Of a stretch of DNA of 64,000 nucleotides, positions 44,210 through 54,318 are shown in pieces. The translations under genes were made by a program, and so were the position numbers. Source of the DNA: Nitrospirae bacterium MYbin3 (GTDB lineage: Bacteria > Nitrospirota > Thermodesulfovibrionia > Thermodesulfovibrionales > Dissulfurispiraceae); assembly GCA_002753335.1 (NCBI GenBank), contig PEAD01000002.1, positions 124,001 to 188,000 of the forward strand, written 5' to 3'. Numbering within the stretch: position 1 is the stretch's first letter; every line of letters starts with the position of its first letter. The notes under the pieces are model-generated. The model saw only the letters and a program-made list of their open reading frames with translations, was not told the DNA's origin and ran no database searches.

Positions 44210-45484
44210 CTAATTATATCCTTCTGGTCTACTTTGGTTACCTCTATATATAATCCATTTCTTTACTATAAAATATGATGAAAAAATAATAATAAATGGC
44301 AAGACTGATGCAGAATATCTTGTTTCTACATGTAATGGCAAAAATATAATAAACACATATATTATAGGTATAGATAGCAAAAAAAATCTTTTGTCATTTT
44401 TATATGAAGCAAATATTCCTAATATTCCTGTAATTATTATAATAGCATTTAACATAAAAAAAACACTTTTATAAAAAAAATATTTATGGGAACCTGATAC
44501 AGCACGCATAGCATAATGATCAGATCTAGTTCCAAACCAAAGTCTTGGGGCTCTAATAATCCAAGTTTTAATTACATCAAGAGGTTCAGATGTAATTTTC
44601 TCAAAACTAAGATTTTTGAAATATTGATCAAATTGATTTCTATGTTCCCAACGATCTCTAATTTCATTTTTTTTATCTTCATTAGTTCCAATTATAAAAA
44701 CATCATCAGGCAGGAGCTTTGAATTGCGCATCCAATCAGGATTTTTTTCCCATGTACCTATCCAAAGACCGGGTCCCAATATACCCTTACTTAAAAATAA
44801 TCCGCCATTCGACAGCTGGAAATTGCGTATTATCCATGGAGAAATTGTAATAATTACGGCAATTAAGTAGATAATCAGGCCTTTTTCACGCTTATTGATA
44901 ATCATAAAAAACATAACCGTAAATATAGGCAAAAGCAAATAGACATCTCTAGACAATATAGTAAAACCCATTAATATCCCTGAGATAATAAATCTAGATT
45001 TTTTTTGAGAAAATACCATTATCAAAAAAGACATTAATAAAAACATAGTAGTTATGTTTTCGCTAAATACTCTACTGTTCATAAGTGCTTCGAATGGAGA
45101 AGAAGCAATTAACAAACTGCTTAGAAACGATATATGTTTACTATGTTCACTCAATAAAAAATATGTAATTATTGCACCCCAAATCGATATTATGCTTTGA
45201 ATAATAAAAAAAGCATTTAAATTATAGCCAAATATAGTATCTATCAAACCAACAAAAGCCGAATAAATAGGCGGTCTATAATATGATGCGGTTACAGGAT
45301 TTCCTTCTCCATGTATCGCAAAATTAAATATATTTCTACCAACCTCCAAATAATATAAACTATCACCCGTAGCAAAAAGACAATTAAAATCAAAAAGTAT
45401 CAGCATAATAATTCTAACAATTATTGCAAACGCTATTATGAAAGTAACCCTATATGATATATTTTGATTTATTATCGATAACAT
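44210..45484 (-). CDS. GT-C (PMT/ArnT-like) membrane glycosyltransferase
   Basis: Protein of 424 residues with 10-11 hydrophobic helices. First outer-loop acidic motif FATGDSLYYLEVGRNI (D41), then ASYYRPPIYSAFV, the GT39/83 signature. It is markedly AT-rich (many Ile and Asn codons as ATA and AAT). It resembles the last gene of the locus in plan, including the LWIGxxxxNP loop. Probably transfers a sugar from the undecaprenyl phosphate donor made by the GT2 enzyme next door. Confidence 0.82.
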   Translation of the reverse strand: MLSIINQNISYRVTFIIAFAIIVRIIMLILFDFNCLFATGDSLYYLEVGRNIFNFAIHGEGNPVTASYYRPPIYSAFVGLIDTIFGYNLNAFFIIQSIISIWGAIITYFLLSEHSKHISFLSSLLIASSPFEALMNSRVFSENITTMFLLMSFLIMVFSQKKSRFIISGILMGFTILSRDVYLLLPIFTVMFFMIINKREKGLIIYLIAVIITISPWIIRNFQLSNGGLFLSKGILGPGLWIGTWEKNPDWMRNSKLLPDDVFIIGTNEDKKNEIRDRWEHRNQFDQYFKNLSFEKITSEPLDVIKTWIIRAPRLWFGTRSDHYAMRAVSGSHKYFFYKSVFFMLNAIIIITGILGIFASYKNDKRFFLLSIPIIYVFIIFLPLHVETRYSASVLPFIIIFSSYFIVKKWIIYRGNQSRPEGYN

Positions 45485-45543
45485 TTATTGATACCTTTAT
45501 ATTCTCCATTATTGTTTTTTGTACTTATCCCGCGTTTTCTACT

Positions 45544-46755
45544 TTAAACAATGTGAACAAAAGGAATTGGAATAATAAACTTAGAATGATAGTTACCAGC
45601 CTCACGTACTTTATTGATTATTTCATCTCTATAATTCCATGCTGTAAGTAGAAAATAATCAGGAGGATTCAACAGACCTTCATCCTCGGGAATTACTTTT
45701 ATATAGGATTGTGGTAAATATTTACCTTGTTTCCCAGGTGTACTGTCAATACATAATGGAATTTCATTGCATGTAAGGCCAACAAAATTAAGAAGGGTAT
45801 TACCTTTAGCAGTAGCTCCATACGTATATATAGTCTTACCAGTGTTCCTAAGATTCTTAATAAGTTTTCCAATTTGTCCCCTAATTTCATATGCTTTGTC
45901 TGCGAAATTTTTTAAAGACTGACGATTTATAAACATCTGCTCACACTCAAGGTATTCATTAACAGATGGGTTTATTATAATACCATCATTCTCCCGTTTA
46001 GCTACGAATACTATAGAGCCTCCATGAATAAGTGAAGTCATAACATCAATAAGTCGCAATCCGTGAATATTCAACAAAGCCATCATCGATCTAATAGAGT
46101 AATAAAACATATGCTCATGATATACCTGATCAAATTCGTTGTTTTCAATTGTGTTCAATAAATATGAGTTCTCAATAACTAAATAACCTGAATCTGAAAG
46201 TAATGTTGTCACTCCTTTCATTAAAACATGCGGATTAGAATTATGTGCAAAACAATGCCTAGCTATAATGATGTCAGGAACCCCATATTGATCTCTTATT
46301 ATTAATGCAGATTCGGAATTAAAGAAATCACAAATTGTATCAACTCCTGCTTCATTAGCAATTTTACAAATATTCTCAGCAGGGTCAATACCAACAACTC
46401 GCGATACTTTATTCCTAATAAACTTGAGAAATAAACCTACATTGCTGCCAACCTCAACGACAAATGACTCCTTTTTAATATATCCGGATGATTCAAGATA
46501 GCCGTATAAATATCTGTAATGTCGAGTAAGCATTGTTGATTCTGGCGTAATATAAAGATATTTTAAATATAGTTCTTCAGAACTAAGACAATCACGAAGT
46601 TGAACGTTGTAACAACTCTCGCATAACTCAAGCACAAGAGGAAACGTTTGTTGCACAGCCAAAGAACTGTCCAGAAGTGAATTCGCAGGAGGAGTTAATC
46701 CGAGATTTAAAACTTCTTCAGTAAAAGAATTACATATACGGCATGCCATAATCAC
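45544..46755 (-). CDS. NDP-hexose C-methyltransferase family protein
   Basis: Protein of 403 residues with the three-part build of sugar C-methyltransferases. A zinc-binding N-terminus (CRIC and CESC, about 35 residues apart; LGLTPPANSLL) comes first. The SAM domain follows (FVVEVGSNVGLFLKF; HNSNPHVLMKGV). The C-terminal domain has YGATAKGNTLLNFVGL and DSTPGKQGKYLP. Related enzymes (NovU, TylC3, CloU types) add a methyl at C3 or C5 of a 4-keto deoxysugar. The start is ATG 46755 or 46749. Confidence 0.87.
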   Translation of the reverse strand: MIMACRICNSFTEEVLNLGLTPPANSLLDSSLAVQQTFPLVLELCESCYNVQLRDCLSSEELYLKYLYITPESTMLTRHYRYLYGYLESSGYIKKESFVVEVGSNVGLFLKFIRNKVSRVVGIDPAENICKIANEAGVDTICDFFNSESALIIRDQYGVPDIIIARHCFAHNSNPHVLMKGVTTLLSDSGYLVIENSYLLNTIENNEFDQVYHEHMFYYSIRSMMALLNIHGLRLIDVMTSLIHGGSIVFVAKRENDGIIINPSVNEYLECEQMFINRQSLKNFADKAYEIRGQIGKLIKNLRNTGKTIYTYGATAKGNTLLNFVGLTCNEIPLCIDSTPGKQGKYLPQSYIKVIPEDEGLLNPPDYFLLTAWNYRDEIINKVREAGNYHSKFIIPIPFVHIV

Positions 46756-46785
46756 CTCAAAGCTATACTTATATCAACTATTTTT

Positions 46786-47724
46786 TTAACAAAGAAACTT
46801 AGATGCAAAAAGAGAGAAAACATGGTCGCTAGTATGGTTCGACAAGATATAACTTTTACATCTATCAAAGAAATCACGTTTCCACATCTTATCTAGTTTT
46901 TCTATTATAACAAAAACTTCAGCTAACTCATTAAATATTAACCGTTCAGCATCCAAAACTTTAGCTAGATTTTCATATGCAGGGGTTCGGCTAACAATCG
47001 GTATTAACCCCACAGCAATGGCTAAAATCATTTTACTATCACCTCTTAATAGAGCCTGAGAGCACCCAGCATGATTTAAAATACAATATCCTATGTCTAG
47101 TTTACAATCTAATGCAGAGTCCACATTCCAATCAATAAAAGTAACCCATGGATATTTTTTTATGTAACTCTTAATTTCAGTTAATTTTGTACACACAATC
47201 AATCTGTATTCATGCCTAAATCGTATAATATTCATGAACTCTTCTATTGAAATAAGATTCCCAGGATGCCCTATCCAAAAAATACCTCTTGAATTTTCAT
47301 TCCTTACAAAGAACAGTTTGTTAATTTTATTTGGATTAACATCTATAACAGTTGGAAAAACAAAAATCTTAGAAAAATCTACATACTTAGTAAGATAATT
47401 TTTTGTAGTTTCTAAAGCTACTAATACTATGTTTGCTATTTTAGTCATTATAACAAAGAAAATAAAATGTCTTTTTCTTGTCGGCATATCATTAACATCA
47501 AAAAATACTCTCTTCCCTAGTAATCTAAAAATTATTGCATGTAGAACAAATCTCGGAGTATAACATCCTTGCAAATGAAGATATTTACAATCAATAGACT
47601 GCCAAATGCTTAAATCTCTAAAAACTTCAAACCCATAATTACTTGCTGAATGAAACAAATAAAAGCTTCGGAGTCTCGCGCTTGCCACTTTAATATCTCC
47701 AACTGTATAAGCAGCAATCTTCAT
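46786..47724 (-). CDS. Probable GT-B glycosyltransferase
   Basis: Protein of 312 residues. Features shared with GT4-like enzymes: VASARLRSFYLF at the start, KRVFFDVNDMPT, FVFPTVIDVNPNK, GIFWIGHPGNLISIEEF and SKMILAIAVGLIPIVSRTPAYENLA near the C-terminus. It is shorter than typical GT4 and the donor-binding Glu is not clear. Weakly related in style to the GT4-like protein at 37173-38255. Probably a repeat-unit glycosyltransferase. Confidence 0.65.
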   Translation of the reverse strand: MKIAAYTVGDIKVASARLRSFYLFHSASNYGFEVFRDLSIWQSIDCKYLHLQGCYTPRFVLHAIIFRLLGKRVFFDVNDMPTRKRHFIFFVIMTKIANIVLVALETTKNYLTKYVDFSKIFVFPTVIDVNPNKINKLFFVRNENSRGIFWIGHPGNLISIEEFMNIIRFRHEYRLIVCTKLTEIKSYIKKYPWVTFIDWNVDSALDCKLDIGYCILNHAGCSQALLRGDSKMILAIAVGLIPIVSRTPAYENLAKVLDAERLIFNELAEVFVIIEKLDKMWKRDFFDRCKSYILSNHTSDHVFSLFASKFLC

Positions 47725-47776
47725 TTAAGCAAATAGAACATTTTTACCACTAAACAAGCCAATAATATTAATATAT

Positions 47777-48769
47777 TTAAACATCATCATAATTTATACT
47801 ATATATTTCCCAGTTACTTAAGCTTAGAGATTTATCCAGTCTATTTTCCTGGGTAAAAATATTAAAATCCAATTGCGAATGCATTGGACCTATTTTAAAT
47901 GGATTTTTAATATAATTATTGTTTACCAACATTTTATCGAAATAATTAGTTTCAAAAGTAATAGCAACTATACCTCTATAATCTCTTTTACATGCTTCTA
48001 TTTCTAAAGCCTTTAACAATAGCTCAAACACTATTTTATCCTCATAAATGGACTCCATATCAACTATGTTTAAAAAACCTGATTTCCCTAAGCTGTATAT
48101 CAAATACCCGTTTATCATGTTGTTTTCATAATGGCAAATTATTTTGTAATTAAATCTTGGGTTTAGCATTCTCCACTTTAAAAAATCCGCTGATTTTTCT
48201 AAACTTATTTTAGTAGAATCATTCCTAAATTGATAATTATCAAATAAACCGTTTATTGAATCATATATTCTTATTGTAGGATTTATTTTATTGTAAAATA
48301 AATTTGAGATTTCTAATAAAATTTTTGGCTTAAAATAATATATTAACTCACCAACATTTAGCCATCCATTTTTCAAAAAAACAGATGTGGCTTTTTTTGA
48401 GCATAAAGTATAACAAAATATAGGATTTAATAATTGGACTTGATCCTTTAAGGATAGGGTTATTAATGTTCCTAATCCTTTTCCTTGATGAGCGGGATGA
48501 ATCATTAAATCAGTACATTTATATACAACTTTTTTTTCTGATAACACATTCACTTTTTCTGGAACCATAGCACCAGAACCAATAAGTTCTTCGTTCAAAA
48601 ATATACCCTTCAATATTGCCTCGCCGGCTGGGTTGTCAAAATATTTCCATTTTATCAATTCAGGCTTTAACTGCTTTTTACATGACAAAAAATATAAATC
48701 AGCCATTTGACTAATATGTTGAATGTTAAGATTTTGGACAATATATTCAGACATTCTCAATTTTCCCAT
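47777..48769 (-). CDS. GNAT-family acetyltransferase
   Basis: Protein of 330 residues. The N-terminal half carries motif A of GNAT enzymes, DLMIHPAHQGKGLGTLIT at about 89-106, preceded by LIGSGAMVPEKV. The C-terminal half has a second GNAT-like part (FLKWRMLNPRFNYKII), a layout seen in sugar N-acyltransferases. It may acylate an amino sugar of the glycan. A later ATG at 48754 is an alternative start. Strongly AT-rich. Confidence 0.78.
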   Translation of the reverse strand: MGKLRMSEYIVQNLNIQHISQMADLYFLSCKKQLKPELIKWKYFDNPAGEAILKGIFLNEELIGSGAMVPEKVNVLSEKKVVYKCTDLMIHPAHQGKGLGTLITLSLKDQVQLLNPIFCYTLCSKKATSVFLKNGWLNVGELIYYFKPKILLEISNLFYNKINPTIRIYDSINGLFDNYQFRNDSTKISLEKSADFLKWRMLNPRFNYKIICHYENNMINGYLIYSLGKSGFLNIVDMESIYEDKIVFELLLKALEIEACKRDYRGIVAITFETNYFDKMLVNNNYIKNPFKIGPMHSQLDFNIFTQENRLDKSLSLSNWEIYSINYDDV

Positions 48770-48780
48770 TATGTTATTAA

Positions 48781-49764
48781 TTAAATAACATGCTTTAAAT
48801 TATTTGCGTAAGGATATTTAAACCCTCCCACCGCCCTAAAAAAACCTTCACGTTTCGAGTTGGCATAAAAACCAAACCGGTTATGAACATCAGTTTGATA
48901 GTTAGAAAAAGAATTATTGACGAGCAATATATGCTTATAGCCAAAATCTTTTGCCATATTAATTTGGGGCTCTCTGAAACTACCGTTTGGGAATGCGTAT
49001 ATATCTACAGGATTTTTTATAAAATTCAAAAAATAGTCTCTGCAATTTACCATATCTCTTTGGAAATATTCATCAGATTCAAATCGCATCGATGCATGAG
49101 AATAAGAGTGTGCACCCAACTCATGCACACCGATAAGTTGTCGTACTTCTTCTAGAGACATCATCGCAGTTGGTACAAAATTATCCATATTTAAAAACTG
49201 TGGCATAAGTTCTTCCTCCAACTCGCGCTGTTCTGACATAGGTCTATTCTTTATAAATGAAGATACATGCAAACCCATCTGGTAGCGGTTGCTATTGAAA
49301 AATCTAATATCAGTACCGCTAATTTTGAGTTGCTTTAGCAAACTACTAGGAGCTCTGCCTATAAAATCTTGTGCAATTACATTAATAGGTGGACATTTTC
49401 GCTCCACACACTCAGGAATTATATTTTGATTTACAGAAATATGGTGTTTTTCAAGTATTGGTACAGCATATTCTATAAAATCCTTATATCCATCATCAAA
49501 TGAAAGAATCAACTTCGGCTTACCAGACACAGCTAAACTGTTTAGATTTTCGAATGTTGTCAGTTCAAAGTTCTTTTTTATAAACAATAGTAATTCGTTG
49601 AAAATTGCTGGAGTTAGAGACTGATACGCGCTACCATCTTTCTCTGAAACACGATGCAAGTTGAGTATTGTAAGCACACCCGCTTTACGAATTACAATTA
49701 TTCTTAACTTCAAAATAATTTGATTAGCAAAACTAAATAACGCAATATTCTTAATTATTTTCAT
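48781..49764 (-). CDS. NodB-type polysaccharide deacetylase
   Basis: About 327 residues. Carbohydrate esterase 4 motifs: LILSFDDGYKDF (motif 1, the SFDDGY Asp pair), ELGAHSYSHASM (motif 2, the HxxxH metal site) and YAFPNGSFREP (motif 3). It removes N- or O-acetyl groups from a sugar, likely on the membrane. The start is set at ATG 49764, just past the upstream stop; an ATG at 49818 gives a 41-base overlap. Confidence 0.85.
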   Translation of the reverse strand: MKIIKNIALFSFANQIILKLRIIVIRKAGVLTILNLHRVSEKDGSAYQSLTPAIFNELLLFIKKNFELTTFENLNSLAVSGKPKLILSFDDGYKDFIEYAVPILEKHHISVNQNIIPECVERKCPPINVIAQDFIGRAPSSLLKQLKISGTDIRFFNSNRYQMGLHVSSFIKNRPMSEQRELEEELMPQFLNMDNFVPTAMMSLEEVRQLIGVHELGAHSYSHASMRFESDEYFQRDMVNCRDYFLNFIKNPVDIYAFPNGSFREPQINMAKDFGYKHILLVNNSFSNYQTDVHNRFGFYANSKREGFFRAVGGFKYPYANNLKHVI

Positions 49765-49777
49765 CAAAACAACCACA

Positions 49778-50905
49778 TCATCTAGCCTCATTTCTACCCA
49801 GTATCTTGCGAATTGCATTGCACTGCTGATCTATTTCTTCATCACTAAGGTTAAATGCACAAGAAAGGTTAATGCCTCGTGACGATATATCGTATGCAAC
49901 TAAGTTTTTGTCCTTATATTTAGCTTCATATTCTGGATATGCGGGGAGAGACGAAAGCGGGTAAAAAAACGGACGCGATGGAAGTCCCATATCCTCTATC
50001 TGACGCATAGCCTGCTTCTTTGTCATGTTGTGTGATTTACCAAACACTAGTGCGGTTGTCCACACACCATTCACACCACCTTCAGGCTCAGTATTGAAAT
50101 ATATATCCTCTATATTTGATAAGCGTTCTTTGTATTTATAGAATAACTCACGTTTCTTATCTACAAGCTCTTCAATCCTTTGGAACTGGGCATATCCAAG
50201 TGCTGCCTGAAGGTTAAAAGGCATATATTTATATGTAACCTCAGAATTGTAATACGGAATACCTGCAACCCTTCCGTGGTCACGTAGAAACATGCAACGC
50301 TCATAAAGATTATCGTCATCTAAGAGAAGCATTCCACCCTCGCCGGTTGTTATAGTTTTTGTTCTATGAAAGCTGAAAACCGAACCGATACCAAATTTTC
50401 CAGCCCTTACTCCTTTATACATAGAACCTACTGCCTCCGCAGCATCTTCAACAAGAGGTATGCCGTGTCTTTCTGATATAGCTATAAGAGCATCCATGTT
50501 GGGCATGTTGCCGTATAGATCGACTGCTATAATAGCCTTGGTTTTTGAAGTAATGCTCCTTTCAACTGATGAGGCATCAATGCACCAATGTATGGAATCT
50601 ATGTCACAAAAAACAGGTTCTGCACGAAGATATGTAATCGGAGCAGCAGTCGCAATCCATGTACATTCAGGGCATATAACCTCATCGCCATTTTTTATTC
50701 CTATTGCAGTAAGCAGCAGATGTATTGATGTAGTGCAATTGGGAGTCATTATGCCGTATTTACGCCCGTGATAAGCAGCAAATTCTTTTTGAAATGTTTC
50801 TACATAATAGTATGCATTCTCATACCATCCGTCGCGCATGGCATCCTCTACTATTTTAATTTCATGATCTGTTATCCATGGTCCTGCCATAAAAAACTTT
50901 CCCAT
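49778..50905 (-). CDS. DegT-family sugar aminotransferase
   Basis: Protein of 375 residues. PLP lysine in SFHRTKTITTGEGGMLL (about residue 180), VEDAAEAVGSMYKG, and NCTTSIHLLLTAIGIKNGDEVICP. This pattern matches perosamine-synthase-like and PglE-like 4-aminotransferases acting on nucleotide 4-keto-6-deoxysugars. The following acetyltransferase (stop-start contact at 50905) is PglD-like, so the two probably make a 4-acylamido sugar together. Confidence 0.87.
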   Translation of the reverse strand: MGKFFMAGPWITDHEIKIVEDAMRDGWYENAYYYVETFQKEFAAYHGRKYGIMTPNCTTSIHLLLTAIGIKNGDEVICPECTWIATAAPITYLRAEPVFCDIDSIHWCIDASSVERSITSKTKAIIAVDLYGNMPNMDALIAISERHGIPLVEDAAEAVGSMYKGVRAGKFGIGSVFSFHRTKTITTGEGGMLLLDDDNLYERCMFLRDHGRVAGIPYYNSEVTYKYMPFNLQAALGYAQFQRIEELVDKKRELFYKYKERLSNIEDIYFNTEPEGGVNGVWTTALVFGKSHNMTKKQAMRQIEDMGLPSRPFFYPLSSLPAYPEYEAKYKDKNLVAYDISSRGINLSCAFNLSDEEIDQQCNAIRKILGRNEAR

Positions 50906-51582
50906 TAATCCAAAACCTCTCGATTGCGTATTATTGATTTTGCTGGCACACCAACTACAGTAATGTTATCAGGCACATCCTTTGTAACCACCGCTCCAGC
51001 GCCAACAATTGCATCTTTACCTATTGTTATTCTAGGCAACACAGTTGCTCCTGCGCATATCCAAGCATTTATTCCAACATGTACAAGTCCGCACAATGTA
51101 GCCCCAGGCGATATGTCAACACCATCATCTAAAACAACTTCGTGGTCAAGGCTTGCATTAGTGTTAATAATGCATTGTCTGCCGATTTTAGTTTCCGAAG
51201 TAACTATAGCACCAGCAAGAATCTGTGAGCCTTCCCCAATTTCAGAATTATCATCAATCCAAGCTGCAGGATGAATAATCGTCACTGGCTTTAACCTTTC
51301 ACTCACAAATCGTTCATGCAATTTTAATCTTTCCCTTCCATAAGGAGGTCCTATTGTAATACTAAAACCTATTTCATCTCGATTTTTCTTGATAAGCCAT
51401 TCCTCTATATAATCTCCTTTAAACAATGGTACATCTTTAAACGGCGGAATTAACCCTTCTGTATCATCAAAAACAGCCAACAACCTTGAACCATAATATT
51501 CTATTATTGGCCTTGTTACCTTTGCCTGACCAGTTCCCCCATAAAAAATTATCAAAGGAGGCAGTTTGAAAATATTCTTCAT
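50905..51582 (-). CDS. NeuD/PglD-family sugar O/N-acyltransferase
   Basis: About 225 residues from ATG 51582; a TTG at 51615 would overlap the upstream gene. An N-terminal small Rossmann domain (IIFYGGTGQAKVTRPII) binds the sugar nucleotide. A left-handed beta helix follows (IDDNSEIGEGSQILAGAIV, CIINTNASLDHEVVLDDGV, IGKDAIVGAGAVV). The His in LDHEV is the conserved catalytic base. With the adjacent aminotransferase this resembles PglE-PglD, which make UDP-diacetamidobacillosamine, or the perosamine acetylation pair. Confidence 0.88.
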   Translation of the reverse strand: MKNIFKLPPLIIFYGGTGQAKVTRPIIEYYGSRLLAVFDDTEGLIPPFKDVPLFKGDYIEEWLIKKNRDEIGFSITIGPPYGRERLKLHERFVSERLKPVTIIHPAAWIDDNSEIGEGSQILAGAIVTSETKIGRQCIINTNASLDHEVVLDDGVDISPGATLCGLVHVGINAWICAGATVLPRITIGKDAIVGAGAVVTKDVPDNITVVGVPAKSIIRNREVLD

Positions 51583-51589
51583 ATAGTTT

Positions 51590-52984
51590 TTAGTAACGAA
51601 TACCGTCTTTTTCAAGAAGATTACTGAACTCTTCCTTTACATGATCACCCTGTCTGAAAATAAGACTTTCAAGATAGTTAGATTCTGATATTGACTTAGA
51701 TGCTTTATCGGTAAGTTCAATATCTATCAAGCTTCTAATCCATTGTTCGTCAATATTGTACTTAATAAAAAATGTACCTAACTTGGATAAATTTTTAATT
51801 CTTCTCTGAGTACAAGAATCAAATTTAATCGCGCCGATTCCACTATAAAGATCATAAGATATATCATCACCATGCAAAGCAATATTATTGTTTTTGCAAT
51901 AATCATATAATATTGTACCTGGGTATACCATAAGAGGAAAAGTTGCTGTAAAGGAGCCGCCAGCCACACGCTGACCAAGTTTTATCGTATCAATTGCATC
52001 TCCGATAGGATCTGCAACAGGTAACCCAATAATAAGTTCTATTTTAACCCTAATATTATACGATTTAAGCCTATCGATAGCATTTTTTATCATCGATTCA
52101 CTCTGATACTGACGATTAAATAATCTTAAAGACTCCGGACGTGATGTCTGAACTCCCATAGCTACAGTAGTTACAAGCCCTGATAGTATCTCTATTGTTT
52201 TATCTGATGCTCTAACAACAGTATTAGGATTGACAAATCCATATATAGGTAAGTTAATTTTTTGTTTCCATGCTGAAGAGAACTCACTTAACCAAGACTC
52301 TATTTGGTCACCATATAACATATCATCATCGCCCAATGTAACTTCCTTGGTTGGAAATTCTAAAAAAATACTGGCCTCTTCAATTAGATTCTTAATAGGT
52401 CGGCGTGTAAGCCAGAATTTCTTATATTCATCAGGAGAGTATGCTTTCTTAACCCGTGAAGTTGAGCAGAAAGAGCAATTATATGGGCAGCCAAAGTGAG
52501 ACATAATAGCTTTACGGTGACGGCTACCAATGCGAGGAATATCTGTGTAATACTCACGCTTAGCAGGCATAATTTGATCAATAGGAATGAGGTTCCCCTT
52601 TACAACCAATCCACTAGATCCCCGGTTATTAATAATATTATCAATTGTTCCGAAAACCGGTCCAACAACAATAATATCAATCTCTTCCAACTCGACCACT
52701 TCTGGCAAAGCTGATACATGTGCTCCACCAAATACTGAACTCACCCCAGGTATAATTTTTTTAATTTTATGAGCTAATTCCCTCGCCGATTTGAAAAATG
52801 TGGTCAAAGGCGAAAAACATATAAAATCAGGTTTGTATTGTATTACATTTTCAAGTACACCATCAAAATCAGCATCAAACCATTTAATCTTATGGCCGCT
52901 TTTCAATATCTCAGCAGCAACAAATTCTAAACCATACATACAATCAGTCCCCATGTGAAAAAGAGCAAATTTTTTTATCGGCAT
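51590..52984 (-). CDS. B12-binding domain radical SAM protein
   Basis: Protein of 464 residues. N-terminal cobalamin-like fold (FGGAHVSALPEV, then DIIVVGPVFGTI), and a radical SAM core with CPYNCSFC (Cx3Cx2C), VTLGDDDM and ELIIGLPVADP. It lacks the usual GEGE loop and has VGPVFG instead. Placed before the PglD/PglE-like pair. Substrate unknown. Confidence 0.83.
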   Translation of the reverse strand: MPIKKFALFHMGTDCMYGLEFVAAEILKSGHKIKWFDADFDGVLENVIQYKPDFICFSPLTTFFKSARELAHKIKKIIPGVSSVFGGAHVSALPEVVELEEIDIIVVGPVFGTIDNIINNRGSSGLVVKGNLIPIDQIMPAKREYYTDIPRIGSRHRKAIMSHFGCPYNCSFCSTSRVKKAYSPDEYKKFWLTRRPIKNLIEEASIFLEFPTKEVTLGDDDMLYGDQIESWLSEFSSAWKQKINLPIYGFVNPNTVVRASDKTIEILSGLVTTVAMGVQTSRPESLRLFNRQYQSESMIKNAIDRLKSYNIRVKIELIIGLPVADPIGDAIDTIKLGQRVAGGSFTATFPLMVYPGTILYDYCKNNNIALHGDDISYDLYSGIGAIKFDSCTQRRIKNLSKLGTFFIKYNIDEQWIRSLIDIELTDKASKSISESNYLESLIFRQGDHVKEEFSNLLEKDGIRY

Positions 52985-53055
52985 ATTAATCCTCCTCAGT
53001 AAATTACCACCGACATTGTAAGTGGCTTTAAACTACAACTCCTGACATTGTTATA

Positions 53056-54279
53056 TTACCCATTCTGCTTTTTTGCAACAATAAACTCAATATCGTTAAT
53101 TACATTAATAAAACGTTTTGATAAAGGAAGTAAGTTATCTTGGTTTCTATATCGTTTTCTAACTACAGTTTGCCTAGCTATTGTACTACACAAGAAAGGC
53201 AATTCTTCTGCATAAAAAGCAGCATCAACATCAAAATTAGTTTTAGCAAAATGCCTATGATATACAATTGAGAATACCGTATGTCCACAAATATATGCTT
53301 CATAAAGTAATGTACTAATAAATCCAATAAATATTTTAGGGGCTCCAGATAACAAATCATCCTTACTACGAGTATCAATACATTGAAGCAAGCCATCAGG
53401 AAGTACATTTGTATCTGATGGATGAGGTCTATATGTGTGATTAATTTTATTTTTTTTCAATAAATTTGATAATTCTTGAAAAATATCCGAAAATGGTGAC
53501 CCTTCGTCAGTACCAACAAGAACAACATCCCTAATACCTTCATCCCTAACATGTGGTATATCCCATGGTGGCCCCATAATGAAAAATTCAGAATTTTTGA
53601 TATATTTAGAGTAATATTTCTTTGAAGTTTCGTTATATAGGACATTAAAGGGGGTTCTCTCTCCAGCTCTTACAACTAAATCGTCATTTACAACAAAATC
53701 AGCATACATGCCGTGCTGAATACATAAAACTCGAAATACAGAATTAAACTGATTAGCCAAGGATGAAAAAAACATATCTTGAGGGTGAGTGTCTGAAGTT
53801 AAGATTAGATAACAAATTTCTTTCTGTAATGAAAATAACCTATAGAACCTATACATCTCACTTTCCAAGCTTTTTGTATTATTTTCGAAATAAGCTTTAT
53901 AAAAAAAATAAACAATGTTGTGAACTAGAATAAATGCAATCCTATTTCTTAACGCATAAATCACATCTGACTTACTTCTTGCAATAATCAATACTTCGTC
54001 GCTTTTTAGACCATTTAAAAGCTGTTTATATCTCAGTCCAACAAAAATAAACTTCTTATTTTTACTCATTATAATACCAAAAGCATTCATAATATTTATA
54101 AAATATCTCTTTATCCAAAATTTTTTGTTGTTCTCAAAATAAAGCTGTGTTTGTAACATAAAACCTTTATTTAATTTGCCTATATAAAAGAGATCTAACT
54201 TCTTCATTACAGCATTATAATCATTTAACATTATTTTGCATATATCATCTATCTCGTATTTTTTTTTGTATTTTTTCAT
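53056..54279 (-). CDS. Putative nonulosonic-acid glycosyltransferase (GT-B-like)
   Basis: Protein of 407 residues, very AT-rich. Recognisable points are VLCIQHGMYADF (about 190-200), FNVLYNETSKKYY, INHTYRPHPSDTN (RPHP, about 290) and FIGFISTLLYEAYICGHTVF. HG and RPHP motifs in this order are typical of GT-B transferases using CMP-sialic-acid-like donors, such as polysialyl- and capsule transferases. It lies directly after the PseI gene, supporting a CMP-nonulosonate transferase. The family is not certain. Confidence 0.55.
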   Translation of the reverse strand: MKKYKKKYEIDDICKIMLNDYNAVMKKLDLFYIGKLNKGFMLQTQLYFENNKKFWIKRYFINIMNAFGIIMSKNKKFIFVGLRYKQLLNGLKSDEVLIIARSKSDVIYALRNRIAFILVHNIVYFFYKAYFENNTKSLESEMYRFYRLFSLQKEICYLILTSDTHPQDMFFSSLANQFNSVFRVLCIQHGMYADFVVNDDLVVRAGERTPFNVLYNETSKKYYSKYIKNSEFFIMGPPWDIPHVRDEGIRDVVLVGTDEGSPFSDIFQELSNLLKKNKINHTYRPHPSDTNVLPDGLLQCIDTRSKDDLLSGAPKIFIGFISTLLYEAYICGHTVFSIVYHRHFAKTNFDVDAAFYAEELPFLCSTIARQTVVRKRYRNQDNLLPLSKRFINVINDIEFIVAKKQNG

Positions 54280-54318
54280 AAATGTTATAAGTTAGTTACA
54301 CCACTTCTCTGTAAGCTT